From: Ampullaceana balthica
Taxonomy: Eukaryota; Mollusca; Gastropoda; Lymnaeidae
Direction: 5' to 3'
DNA length: 64,000 nt
NCBI GenBank assembly: GCA_944989445.1
Contig: CALYLW010000134.1
Coordinates: 878,001 to 942,000 of the forward strand
The notes under the pieces are model-generated. The model was not told where the DNA came from, made no database searches, and was given only the letters and a program-made list of their open reading frames with translations. The position numbers were made by a program, and so were the translations under genes. Within the stretch, counting starts at the first letter, position 1. Every line of letters starts with the position of its first letter. This document shows, one piece after another, positions 24,857 through 36,597 of this stretch.

Positions 24857-25404
24857 GTAAATAAAACAAACCCGTAAAAACAAATTTTTTGACTATAAAT
24901 CCCTTATATATGAGACAGAACTTAAAGTAATTACAAATATCTACAGACTGAATCTTTCTTTACTCCCCTTTGCTTTTAACCCAAAAAGGGTGGGGTGGGG
25001 GTGGGAGAGGGGAAAGGTCTTGTCACCGATCGCTGGGGAAAGTTCACCGTGAAACGCCAAATGTAAACAAAAGCACGCCGCTTCACCTGGTTTAAGCACG
25101 AGACGTGTTCACACCGGTGGCTGGCCTGAAGTCAAGTGACCCGTAAAATGTAAACGATAGTGACCTCTACATATAGTTTATATAGATAAACTAAAAATGC
25201 ATTAATTTAATTACGGTACGTTTGATCGATCTGAAATTTTGATACGATGCATTGTTAGGTCAGACGGGTCCGTGTGCCAAATTTCAGTTCGATCGGATCA
25301 TGGGAAGTGGGTCATTTTCGACTTCTGTTTTTCCGCCCGCCCGCCGAGCCCAAGACAGAGAGAGAGAGAGAGAGAGACGGCCGCGAAGTTAATATAAGGG
25401 ATTT
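24857..25404 (-). mobile_element. Family B element, minus copy 1 of 3
   Basis: Read on the minus strand it opens AAATCCCTTATATTAACTTC at 25404, followed by a (CT)n tract and GGCGGGCGGAAAAACAGAAG. It then has a conserved block with AATGACCCACTTCCC and CAGATCGATC, and closes with CATATATAAGGGATTTATAG and GTTTTTACGGG. A plus-strand G-rich tract (24988-25016) sits in the 3' half. No coding capacity; the plus frame at 25274-25465 is chance and recurs in the next copy. Confidence 0.65.
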
Positions 25405-26000
25405 AATAAAACAAACCCGTAAAAACAAAGTTTTTGACTATAAATCCCTTATATATGAGACATAACTAACAGTATTGATTATTTTCAAACATTTACAGAC
25501 TGAATCTGTCTTAACTCAAGTTTGCTTCATAACCCTGGGGGGGGGAGGTGTGGGTGGGAGGGGAGGAGGGGTGGGTGGGAGGGGGAGAGGGGGAAAAACA
25601 TTGACAGACTGACACCGAGTGATGTCCCTTGTCTTTAATAAATGGGGGTGGGACGTGAGGAGGTGTCGGCACGACGGTCGGCGTCAACACGACGGTCGGC
25701 GTCAACTCAAACTCACGTGAAACTGGCAGGAAAAAAACAATAACAAACAGTGAATTTTGAATTACATACCTCATATAAGGATAAACTAAAAAATGCATTA
25801 ATTTAATTACGGTACGTTCGATCGATCTGAAATTTTGATACGATGCATTGTTAGGTCAGACGGGTACGTGTGCCAAATTTCAGTTCGATCGGATCATGGG
25901 AAGTGGGTCATTTTTTACTTCTGTTTTTCCGCCCGCCCGCCGAGCCCAAGACAGAGAGAGAGAGAGAGAGAGACGGCCGCGAAGTTAATATAAGGGATTT
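25405..26000 (-). mobile_element. Family B element, minus copy 2 of 3
   Basis: Directly abuts copy 1, so the 5' end of one meets the 3' end of the next (TTTGTTTTATT|AAATCCC). Its ends are near-identical to copy 1. The internal G-rich run at 25537-25590 is longer. The part from about 25785 to 26000 is almost identical to 25185-25404, indicating recent tandem duplication with a period near 596 bp. Confidence 0.65.
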
Positions 26001-26567
26001 AATAAAACAAACCCGTAAAAACAAAGTTTTTGACTATAAATCCCTTATATATGAGACATAACTAACAGTATTGATTATTTTCAAACATTTACAGACTGAA
26101 TCTGTCTTAACTCAACTTTGCATCATAACCCTAGTGGGGGGGGGGAGGGGTGGGTGGGGGGAGAGGGGAAAAGTCTGGTCACCGATTCGCTTGACCGAGC
26201 TCAGAGTGACACGTAAAATGTAAACAAAAGCGCACCGTCGTTTCGTTGGGTCGCCTCAATGCTCAAACTTTCACGTGGCAAAAAAACAATAACAAATCGT
26301 GAATTAAAATTACATACCTCATATAAGGATAAACTAAAAATGCATTAATTTAATTACGGTACGTTCGATCGATCTGAAATTTTGATACGATGCATTGTTA
26401 GGTAAGACGGGTCCGTGTGCCAAATTTCAGTTCGATCGGATCATTGGAAGTGGGTCATTTTCGACTTTTGTTTTTCCGCCCGCCGAGCCCATGAGATGAT
26501 GAGAGAGAGACAGAGAGAGAGACAGACAGACAGAGAGAGACGGCGGTGAAGTTAATATAAGGGATTT
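26001..26567 (-). mobile_element. Family B element, minus copy 3 of 3
   Basis: Same structure as the two copies to its left. The (GA)n stretch is interrupted by GACAGACAGACAGAG. It ends at the AATATAAGGGATTT boundary where orientation flips. Confidence 0.62.
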
Positions 26568-26975
26568 AAAAATGACCCACTTCCCGTAATCCTATCGAGC
26601 TGAAATTGTGCACATAGATTTTTGTCACCTACCAGTGCATTCTAACAAAATATCAGATCGATCGAATTTACCGTAATTAGATTAATGAATTTTTAGAATA
26701 TCTCTATGTATCTCCTTGTAGCATGTAAATGCTTGTGCTGGACTGTCGAGCGGTGCGTATTATATTGAACTTACTTTTTAAATATTTTCCTGTCACGCGG
26801 TGCGGTGCGTATTATATTGAACATACTTTTATAATATTTTCCCGATCTGTAAATCTTTATGCTAGTGTGTCGCTCGGTGCTTATTATATTGAACATAATA
26901 ATTACTTTTAGTTATGTCTCATATATAAGGGATTTAGAGTAAAAAAACTTTGTTTTTACGGGTTGTTTAATTTAT
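26568..26975 (+). mobile_element. Family B element, plus copy, 5' end lost
   Basis: Begins AAAAATGACCCACTTCCCGT, the position that lies about 70 bp inside other copies, and runs to ATATATAAGGGATTTAGAGT and TTTGTTTTTACGGG. It carries four GTGCGTATTATATTGAAC-like blocks as in the 22-kb and 31-kb copies, but has the AAGGG type of 3' end. It is joined 5'-to-5' with minus copy 3. Confidence 0.6.
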
Positions 26976-27269
26976 GTATGAATTACCCTAGACGATACAT
27001 GATAATATATACTTTATAAACGGTTTAATGTTACGAGGTTATACTCTATAAACGCGTTAAACTGTTCCATTTTCAATCGAATTTGATGAAATACTCCGAC
27101 CATTTTAAATTGACCTCCTGTTGTACTTTGATGTGTGTGTGTTTAAACAAAACTTAGTGATTAGTGGACTCTTCTCCTTGTTGAATTTAAAACAACCCTA
27201 GAGACTTCACGGAAACATTTCAGTCATCGTGGTTTTAAGGCTACATTTACAGCTACAGTTTTTGACATT

Positions 27270-27667
27270 GAATCACACACGTGTGAAGAATATGTTGTCA
27301 CAATCGGTGTTGTGAATCACACACGTGTGAAGAATATGTTGTTACAATCGGTGTTGTGAATCACACACGTGTGAAGAATATGTTGTTACAATCGGTGTTG
27401 TGAATCACACACGTGTGAAGAATATGTTGTTACAATCGGTGTTGTGAATCACACACGTGTGAAGAATATGTTGTTACAATCGGTGTTGTGAATCACACCC
27501 GTGTGAAGAATATGTTGTTACAATCGGTGTTGTGAATCACACACGTGTGAAGAATATGTTGTTACAATCGGTGTTGTGAATCACACACGTGTGAAGAATA
27601 TGTTGTTACAATCGGTGTTGTGAATCACACACGTGTGAAGAATATGTTGTTACAATCGGTGTTGTGA
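27270..27667. repeat. 44-bp minisatellite, 9 copies, each with an E-box palindrome
   Basis: Nine 44-bp units begin GAATCACACACGTGTGAAGA. Each contains the palindrome TTCACACGTGTG(TGA), centred on CACGTG. Copies are almost identical; changes are GTTGTCACAA in the first unit and CACACCCGTG in one. The perfect palindrome in nearly every unit could extrude as a small hairpin and matches a bHLH E-box. Confidence 0.95.
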
Positions 27668-29248
27668 AGTGCGGGAACGGTTGATGAAAAGTGGGAAAGG
27701 TGTGAGTTTGTTTGGATTTTGCTAAATCTAAATAAAAACAAAAACACAGATAATATGGGACTTTGAACTTTCTTTCTACTACGGTGCAGAAAATGACGCG
27801 TCACCTAGGTGGTTAATAATGGCTTAGACTTAATAAATGAAGATAAGGTGACAGTGAATAAATGTCTACATAATTTCTGTAAAGTTTAAAAATATAATTT
27901 ATAAAACTATAAAGACAATTTTATACCGTTGTAATTTTGTTATTTAAAGTTATTTTAAAAAGGTGATAAATTATATTTCGTAATCCGAAACGATTGTTTT
28001 AGAAGTTCAATTTATTTTGAAACATTGTGATATCATACATTCCCCCCCCCCTTTCCGGGGGCTATTATCCATTACAAGAATTAGAGTTCACCCGCGTGTA
28101 TTTAATATACAAAATTATTTTTTTTCCCTTTACAGGCCATAGGGGTCTGTGGAGCAAGTGAGACAGTGTGTGTATGTGTGTGTGGTGTGTGTGTGCTTGT
28201 ATGTGTGTATGCGTATACATATGTGTGGGTATGTTTGTGTATGTGGCGCATATGACACATTGTAAAAATATTGGTTCAAATTCCATGTACCATATAACAC
28301 CAATTTACAAAGTGCTTCGTCTGATCAATTTTTTCAAATCATTTGAGATTTAAGTCAGTCTATCGTTATTGTATTTTTATCACATTTATAGCCCATAGAG
28401 ACGACATATTTGGGTAGCTAACAAGCAATTTTACCCCAGATTAAATTTTTTTTAAAAATCTCTTGAAAAAATATACTGACCCCTTTATTTGCCGATCTAA
28501 AATGGACAGAAAAACATTCTAGCCAAACAATGGCATTGACGCAATAACCCAGATTTTTTTATGTTTGCGAGGTGAACGAATAGAACAAAATACTCTCCAA
28601 ACTAAAGGGAGAGACGAACTCCCGAATCAACGATCAATAAATACATTGAGAATCAAAAGTATAACATTGATGAACGAGAGAGGATTGAAACACGGTACCC
28701 TGGTTTGATGACTTGACAAATGTGTGTTTATGTCCCTTGAATCATCATCCCCATTATCGCCGCAACGTTTTTTTTCAGTGAGTAGCTTCCCTTCGACTGG
28801 TCCGGCGCGCGCCAGCTGTAAACGGCAGAGATGATGGCGGTAATTTCGAGAGACTGAGACTCTACACACACAGAAGGTCGATGTGGATGTTATCTCTACT
28901 CACCGGCGCACCAAATGGTTGTGTGTTTAAGAAAATGTAAAGACAAGAGGAGCGATCGTTTTTTGTGCTACTGTGGGCCAGGCTACAAAAACGTCTCCTT
29001 GGAGTACAACTACACGAGGGCACTTGGGGAGTACAGTGGGTACATATATAGAGTAACTGAGTGATGTGAGGATTTTACGTACTTGAATGTGGTTTTTTTT
29101 CATATTCTTTTTCGTGAAGACATTCAAATCAAAGTTGAATACTTCTGCAAGTAAGAGTAATTCAAATAAAAGTTTTTGAAATAAAAGATTATAATGAAGT
29201 TTGCTAAACGCAATTTACGGCATGGGTGACAGTCACAAAGCTGGAGTC
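27668..29248. other. Unique DNA with one (GT)n tract
   Basis: No gene recognised. The (GT)n stretch at 28168-28245 is listed separately. A C-run at 28042-28053 is followed by CCGGGGGC. Minus frames at 28627-28869 and 28927-29127 are short and featureless. Confidence 0.5.
28168..28245. repeat. (GT)n-rich microsatellite
   Basis: Interrupted TGTGTG repeats with GTATGT and GCGTATACATATG interruptions. Confidence 0.9.
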
Positions 29249-29352
29249 ATCGCATCATGACTGGAGTCAGCGTAACATGACAGGAATTAGCTTAACATGA
29301 CTGGAGTCAGCTTAACATGACTGGAGTCAGCGTAACATGACTAGAGTCTGAG
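29249..29352. repeat. 20-bp repeat, 5 copies
   Basis: ATGACTGGAGTCAGCTTAAC units alternate with ...GCGTAAC variants, plus one ACAGGAATTAGC unit. A decaying copy extends to about 29380. Confidence 0.88.
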
Positions 29353-29564
29353 TAAAATCCCAAACTGCCTGGAGTCAAGATTTTTAGAGTTGAAGTAAAA
29401 TTGAACTAAGTTAGAGTCCTTAGAGTCATATATCTTAACTTAGTGTCAACAAACTAAGTAAGAGTAGCTTGACCGGAGTTAGCTCCCTATAACTTGGATC
29501 ACAGACTAGGAGATGGAGTTATATAAGTGAAGCTGGTGCTATTGATTAAATTATTGAGTATCAC

Positions 29565-29748
29565 GGGGTTGGCAGTGACACCAGGTTGGCAATTACACCG
29601 GGTTGACAATTACACCGGGTTGAAAGTTACACTGGGTTGGCAATTACACCGGGTTGAAAGTTACACTGGGTTGGCAATTACACCGGGTTGAAAGTTACAC
29701 TGGGTTGCCAATTTCACCGGGTTGGCTGTCACACCGGGTTGACAGTGC
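29565..29748. repeat. 17-bp minisatellite with 34-bp dimer structure
   Basis: Eleven 17-bp units alternate GGGTTGGCAATTACACC and GGGTTGAAAGTTACACT, so the real repeating unit in the middle is a 34-bp dimer. Edge units diverge. Confidence 0.92.
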
Positions 29749-30470
29749 AAGTGATACTCCTCAAACGTTTGCCCGGATGTTTACTGGGACCTGGTGTTGT
29801 GTTTTCTCTAGTGCTTCTGCCGTCTGGCGTCTTCCTGGCAATGATGAAGTCGTCGTGTGGCAGTCACGACCGATTTACTCTGTAATGTTGTTTGATTTCT
29901 GTTGTCTGTTTACACAGACCCCGGCCCCGCGGTGAATCAGTCACGTGGCCTAGTGTTGACTTTCATCCAATCGGATTGGTAATATTTGGAACGTGCGTTA
30001 GACACCAATTTTCTATTATGGGTTTCTAAGTTTATACTGTATATGTACATGCGCTACGAATGTCATAGTTAATAGGAAATTTCATCTTTTAAAATATTTA
30101 TTTGAGGATAATATTTTTAAACCTATCAAAAAGATGTCAATATTACGTTTCATTGAATTTTTTACTTGTGTTTTACTATATTTAAAATGTTATAACGCAT
30201 TTTTGGTCTCATCCTTGTAAGGTTTTGTAATAGTGATGCATCTATAGGACAAACTTTTAAAATAGATTTCATCAATACTAGTTGATAAAATATAATTGAA
30301 TATTAGTTTTAACCTATAAAGTGTTATCTTTTCAAAATGAGTTCTTATAATGAAAAAATTATTAATTTTGAAGTATGCTTTTTTCGCTTTAAAATTGTTG
30401 AATTATTATAAAACTTTATCATTAACCAAATTAGTTATTATTCAGTTCTTATAAATTTATATGGCTCCTA
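29749..30470. other. Unique AT-rich DNA
   Basis: No gene or repeat recognised. Confidence 0.45.
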
Positions 30471-30528
30471 AAGGTTGGTCCACACCTCTCAAAAGCTCGC
30501 GAGCATTTGAGAGTTGTGGACCAACCTT
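30471..30528. repeat. 58-bp near-perfect palindrome
   Basis: The arms AAGGTTGGTCCACACCTCTC... and its complement meet at GCTCGCGAGC with no spacer. There are 2 mismatched pairs among 29. It is flanked by TA on each side (CCTA ... TTAATA). This could be a fold-back MITE remnant or a long hairpin. It is not like a pre-miRNA because it has no loop. Confidence 0.85.
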
Positions 30529-31129
30529 AATAGAAGCATTTAAGATATCTTTATTTTTTAAATATATATTTATACATCAAGTTTGATAATGGGCACAAAT
30601 TTTTACTTAGCTTTCTAGTGCACTTCTACCATCAAATCGATGATATTACGACGTTCGACAACATGTCATACAAGCTCTGGCTCTCACTATGACATCGGTC
30701 ATACAGCATCACCATGTCCATATATGTTTGCATCACGCCCACCCTAACTCGCAAACTCAAACACAATGCCAGCAAATCCTAATGCCAATAATTTAAATAA
30801 TCTCCGTGCTATTTTTAAACCATTTACAAAATATGCAGCCACGCGGGTAAAACTTGAATGACAATAAGATTTTACTATAAGTGCTATGACCTTTTTGGAG
30901 TTATCACGCAGTTTTAGCTTCCCTGCGCCGAGATTTTCTCAGCTCATGTAACAATTTTAACATCAAACAACAATCGATAGAAATACTCTCTCAACCAAAT
31001 CCTCAAACCATGCAGTCTTCAAACTCCACGCAATATTTTGTTGAGCAATTCATTTTTCATTCAAAATCTGTCTTATGCGTACAAACTATGCTTGCTTTAT
31101 AAGTATAATTATTATTAAAATAGATTTAA

Positions 31130-31131
<2 letters not shown>
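30529..31131. other. Unique AT-rich DNA
   Basis: No gene or repeat recognised. Confidence 0.45.

Positions 31132-31206
<75 letters not shown>
31132..31206. repeat. (TA)n microsatellite
   Basis: About 37 uninterrupted TA units abutting the CTAG end of the Helitron-like element at 31207. Confidence 0.95.
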
Positions 31207-31207
<1 letters not shown>

Positions 31208-32188
31208 TAGCGTATCACCTATCAAAAATGACGGAAGTTTTCAGCTGAAATCTATTTATTTAGAAAAAATGCACTTTCTTTAGGGTGCCTACGGCGCCGA
31301 CCTTTTTCAAAAGCCCAACTAACTTGTCCTTGTTTGATAAATACGAAATATTAAACTTTCTGACATGTACACAAAGTATTTTATAATAGGGTTTGTAGGG
31401 CACCTACGGTGTCCCCTTTGTTTTTTATTTTATAATTAACCATCATCAAATCCTCTTTTTAAATCCTTTATATTAACTCGTGGTGTCTGCGGCGGACCTT
31501 GCTTGCTTGCTTGCTTGCTTGTCGCCAAAACTTTTGATCGATTTTTAACCCACTTGCTCGCAAGATAGCGAGCTGAAATTTTGCAGGCAGTTTCGTACCG
31601 ATGATAAAAACAATGTATCAAAATTTCAGATCGATCGCATGTACCGTAATTAAATTATTGATTTTTTAGATTATTTTTTTTATTCCTATGTATCATGCTA
31701 TTTTTTGAGATAGAGCGTCGCGGTGCGTATTATATTGAACAACCTTTCTGTCGCGCAATAAGGTGCGTATTTTATTGACAGCTCTTTTTATAAACATATT
31801 CCTGATCGGTGCGTATTATATTAAACATGTTTTACGACACAACTTCAATTTTGTATTTCTGGATGGTCTGGCGCTGCGTATTATAATGAACATTCTTTTA
31901 GTTACTTCTCGTACATAAAGGATTTATAGTCAAAAACTTGGTTTTTTACGGGTTTTTCTTATTACATTGTTCCCTTTTCCAAAATTAAAATATGAGCGAA
32001 AACAATGACGTCATATGCTATTTTTTTTTACAGCGCATCTTTAATTTGAACACCTTTTGATGCATTAGTGCAGTAATTAGGTGCGCTGCTTTCTAAAATT
32101 AGGTAAATTTATAATATAAAAAAACAGGGTAATTTTTCTAAAATTAGTAGCGTCACGGACACTACAGACGTGACATTGCAAATTATAT

Positions 32189-32191
<3 letters not shown>
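31207..32191 (-). mobile_element. Helitron-like element (family A), interrupted by a B element
   Basis: On the minus strand the 3' end is CCGTCATTTTTGATAGG (hairpin with one decayed pair), then GTGATACG, CTAG, then T. The terminal block matches the 12.4-kb copy base for base over most of its length. The element is split: 31207-31460 and 31964-32191 are family A, while 31461-31963 is a B element. It keeps the ~50-bp segment that the 12.4-kb copy lacks, and the outer GTCACG/CGTGAC stem. It has (TA)n on both sides. No coding frame. Confidence 0.65.
31461..31963 (+). mobile_element. Family B element nested in a family A element
   Basis: Starts AAATCCTTTATATTAACTCG and ends GTACATAAAGGATTTATAGT, AAAAACTTGGTTTTTTACGGG and a T-rich tail. 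The undisturbed target is visible at 12.63 kb: GAACAATGTAAAAAGAGG there (complement CCTCTTTTTACATTGTTC) is split here between TTTTT and ACATTG. Any target duplication is at most 2-3 bp (TA/TTA, ambiguous), consistent with Helitron-type insertion. Internal blocks with GTGCGTATTATATTGAAC recur four times. Confidence 0.7.
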
Positions 32192-32251
<60 letters not shown>

Positions 32252-32257
32252 TATATA
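32192..32257. repeat. (TA)n microsatellite
   Basis: About 30 TA units with one C interruption, at the 5' side of the family A element. Confidence 0.93.
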
Positions 32258-33651
32258 ATCTTGTATATGTACAAAACTCATGGAAGATTATGTACATTGT
32301 ACATATTAACTCAGACTAAAATCTACCGTCTGCTTTGTGTTATTAAAGTTGGTTGTTGTTTTTTTTACTCGCCAACCCGATGTATATCGTTATGCAAATC
32401 GTTATGCGTATTTATTGTAGCCACGCGGGACTTTATCGCTCGGGTGATTGTCTCGTAGATGCTCACTTCAAATGTGATAATCGACGGAGTTGTGTCACAA
32501 TTACGTCCCATGCAGGGGGGTGGGGTTTCGAGAAATAAAATGATTCTTGTTCTGTCAATAACATAAAAGTTGCTTTTTTAAAAAGGGTCTTTGTTAAATT
32601 TTTTATCGGCTACTATTGTTCAACAGTTTAAAAACAGTTATCTGAGAAAATCAAGTTTAATGCTCTACTACTTACACAATCAATGAATAATTCTTTATGC
32701 ACCAAGTTGTGTTGTTTCATTGTTGTTTTCAAAACTTAATTGAAAGAAATAATAATTTCTAGAACATTAAATTCGAATCCTTTGAGCACACACACAGCAT
32801 CCGTCTAAAATTTCAGTGATCATTCTCTCGTGACACTAAGGAAGGAGTATTTATATATTGCAACTACACTATTAACAGCTCTCTTTACAATGCTGTTGAC
32901 AGCACTGTGTTATAAAACGATTTTATTATTACCAAAACTTCTCTAAGAGCTGATCAATAGTAGGCAGGGCTGATCGAAGACAGACAACTCTGGGAGAAAT
33001 TGAGGTTTGTTCGAGCGAAACATGAATATGTTATTTACCCTGATTTCTCTCTCAATCTTATCATCTTGTTTGAGTTTTGGAGTAACGGAGTAGTAAAATC
33101 ATAGAGCACACTGTTTGACTACTTTGACGCACTGTATGTTTCTGTATCATAGGCCAATAATGTGTGGCTTACACAGTTAAACAAATAAGTAGCCGAGGAG
33201 CCTTGTGAAACGTGTTAAAAAAATATTGTTATTACTTTTTTAGTATTAATGTTAGACTCGAGATTGAGGCAGTAAGATTTGTCTTATATATCTTTATTAC
33301 AGAGACTCCTCTCATTCATAAGATTGCTGCGTCCCCGCTTATTCATGGTTTATGTCTTGTCTTGCATTTTATTCAGAGCTTAGAATGTTGATAATGTGTT
33401 GATTTTTCCTGGGTTGTTCAGGCAACCCATTTCCCGCTTAAATTCCAGACTGGAAGAATTATATGTTTGTTTTTGCATATACAACAAGAAAAGTGTCTTT
33501 ATCTCTATTTCTATCTGAGTTTTGTATTAGATAGACTTTGTGTTGCATTATTAAATTAGTATTAATTGCCATAGCTATTAATACTACTTTGATCTTTTTT
33601 TTTACTTTTGTCGAGTTTTTCCATCTTTAATGATTGGATAATTCTTGAAAA
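32258..33651. other. Unique AT-rich DNA
   Basis: No gene recognised in 1.4 kb. Frames at 32261-32458 and 32353-32538 overlap each other and lack motifs. Confidence 0.45.
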
Positions 33652-36099
33652 TAAAGACATTATATTTATACTAAAGACGTTATATTTATACTAAAGACGT
33701 TATATTTATACTAAAGACGTTATATTTATACTAAAGACGTTATATTTATACTAAAGACGTTATATTTATACTAAAGACGTTATATTTATACTAAAGACGT
33801 TATATTTATACTAAAGACTTTATATTTATACTAAAGACGTTATATTTATACCAAAGACGTTATATTTATACCAAAGACGTTATATTTATACTAAAGACGT
33901 TATATTTATACTAAAGACGTTATATTTATACTAAAGACGTTATATTTATACTAAAGACGTTATATTTATACTACAGACGTTATATTTATACTAAAGACGT
34001 TATATTTATACTTAAGGCGTTATATTTATACTAAAGAAGTTATATTTATACTGAAGACGTTATATTTATACTAAAGACGTTATATTTATACTAAAGACGT
34101 TATATTTATACTAAAGACGTTATATGTATACTAAAGAAGTTATATTTATACTAAAAAGTTATATTTATACTAAAGACGTTATATTTATACTAAAGACGTT
34201 ATATTTATACTAAAGACGTTATATTTATACTAAAGACGTTATATTTATACTAAAGACATTATATTTATACTAAAGACGTTATATTTATACTAAAGAAGTT
34301 ATATTTATACTAAATACGTTATATTTATACTAAATACGTTATATTTATACTAAAGAAGTTGTATTTATACTAAAGATGTTATATTTATACTATAGAATTT
34401 ATATTTATACTAAAGAAGTTATATTTATACTAAAGACGTTATATTTATACTAAAGACGTTATATTTATACTAAAGACGTTATATTTATACTAAAGACGTT
34501 AAATTTATACTAAAGACGTTATATTTATACTAAAGACGTTATATTTATACTAAAGAATTTATATTTATACTAAAGACGTTATATTTATACTAAGGAAGTT
34601 ATATTTATACTAAAGAAGTTATATTTATACTAAAGACGTTATATTTATACTAAAGACGTTATATTTATAATAAAGAAGTTATATTTATACTAAAGACGTT
34701 ATATTTATACTTAAGACGTTATATTTATACTAAAGACGTTATATTTATACTAAAGACGTTTTATTTATACTAAAGACGTTATATTTATACTAAAGAAGTT
34801 GTATTTATACTAAAGATGTTATATTTATACTATAGAAATTATATTTATACTAAAGAAGTTATATTTATACTAAAGACGTTATATTTATACTAAAGACGTT
34901 ATATTTATACTAAAGACGTTATATTTATACTAAAGACGTTATATTTAACTAAAGACGTTATATTTATACTAAAGACGTTATATTTATACTAAAGAATTTA
35001 TATTTATACTAAAGACGTTATATTTATACTAAGGAAGTTATATTTATAGTAAAGAAGTTATATTTATACTAAAGACGTTATATTTATACTAAAGGCGTTA
35101 TATTTATAATAAAGAAGTTATATTTATACTAAAGACGTTATATTTATACTTAAGACGTTATATTTATACTAAAGACGTTATATTTATACTAAAGACGTTA
35201 AATTTATACTAAAGACGTTATATTTATACTAAAGACGTTATATGTAAACTAAAGACGTTATATTTATACTAAAGACGTTATATTTATACTAAAGACGTTA
35301 TATTTATACTAAAGACGTTATACTTATACTAAAGACGTTATATTTATACTAAAGACGTTATATTTATACTAAAGACGTTATATTTATAATAAAGAAGTTA
35401 TATTTATACTAAATACGTTATATTTATACTTAAGACGTTATATTTATACTAAAGACGTTATATTTATACTAAAGACGTTATATTTATACTAAAGAAGTTA
35501 TATTTATACTAAAGACGTTATATGTATACTAAAGAAGTTATATTTATACTAAAGACGTTATATTTATACTAAAGACCTTATATTTATACTAAAGGCGTTA
35601 TATTTATACTAAAGACGTTATATTTATACTAAAGACGTTATATTTATACTAAAGACGTTATATTTATACTAAAGACGTTATATTTATACTAAAGACGTTA
35701 TATTTATACTAAAAAAGTTGTATTTATACTAAAGATGTTATATTTATACTATAGAAGTTATATTTATACTAAAGACGTTATATTTATACTAAAAAAGTTA
35801 TATTTTTACTAAAGCCGTTATATTTATACTAAAGACGTTATATTTATACTAAAGACGTTATATTTATTCTAAAGACGTTATATTTATACTAAAGACGTTA
35901 TATTTATACTAAAGACGTTATATTTATACTAAAGACGTTATATTTATACTAAAGACGTTATATTTATACTAAAGACGTTATATGTATACTAAAGAAGTTA
36001 TATTTATACTAAAGACGTTATATTTATACTAAAGACCTGATACTTATACTAAAGACGTTATATTTATACTAAAGACGTTATATTTATACTAAAGACGTA
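33652..36099. repeat. 20-bp AT-rich minisatellite, about 122 copies
   Basis: The largest array in the window. The unit is ACTAAAGACGTTATATTTAT. About a quarter of units carry a variant of the central AAGACG (AAGAAG, AAGGCG, AAGATG, AATACG, TAAGACG). A few single-base deletions (near 34147 and 34947) shift the register. A 22-unit block (about 440 bp) starting near 34351 is repeated at 34791 with the same succession of variant units, so long-range duplication has occurred. There are no open frames because the unit contains TAA. Confidence 0.96.
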
Positions 36100-36597
36100 T
36101 TTGTGCACAACTTACACTAACATATTAAAAAGAAAAACCGTCAAAATCCCTTCTAGACCAATCTAATAAAAATACACGTTTGGTAAAATATGAGCTCTCA
36201 TATGTATCAATGTACGCAAGATTTTATTTTAAACGCGTCTCCTATTCTATTGTGTGTACGTGACGGGTTGTTTGAGAACCCTCCTGAAGCACTCTCTCTA
36301 ATTGGTGGCAAGTACAGGATTAGCTCAGCCAAAGACGGCTCAACGCTGAACCCTACCTCCGGTGGACATTCGATAGCGCCTGGTGTTAGCTTAACTCTCG
36401 GTCTGGTCATACACTTAGTGGACTACGCGTTGAAGTGAAGGTAGATGATGCCCTGACCTCCTCCTCTCTTTTTCCCTTAATGCGAGGGCGAACTCCCTCA
36501 CCCTCTTCTCTTTCCTTTCTCAAAATATTGGCGATAAGCCTTTCTTCTCAACTTGACCAGCACAGATATTTACATCAGTAACTTACCTCCCCTACCG
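36100..36597. other. Unique DNA
   Basis: No gene recognised. The overlapping frames at 36190-36438 and 36207-36410 on opposite strands are shadows with no family features. Confidence 0.45.

Noticed and set aside
25274..26061. Two almost identical 63-codon frames 596 bp apart
   Set aside because: They lie on the opposite strand of two duplicated family B copies; duplication of the element explains the identity.
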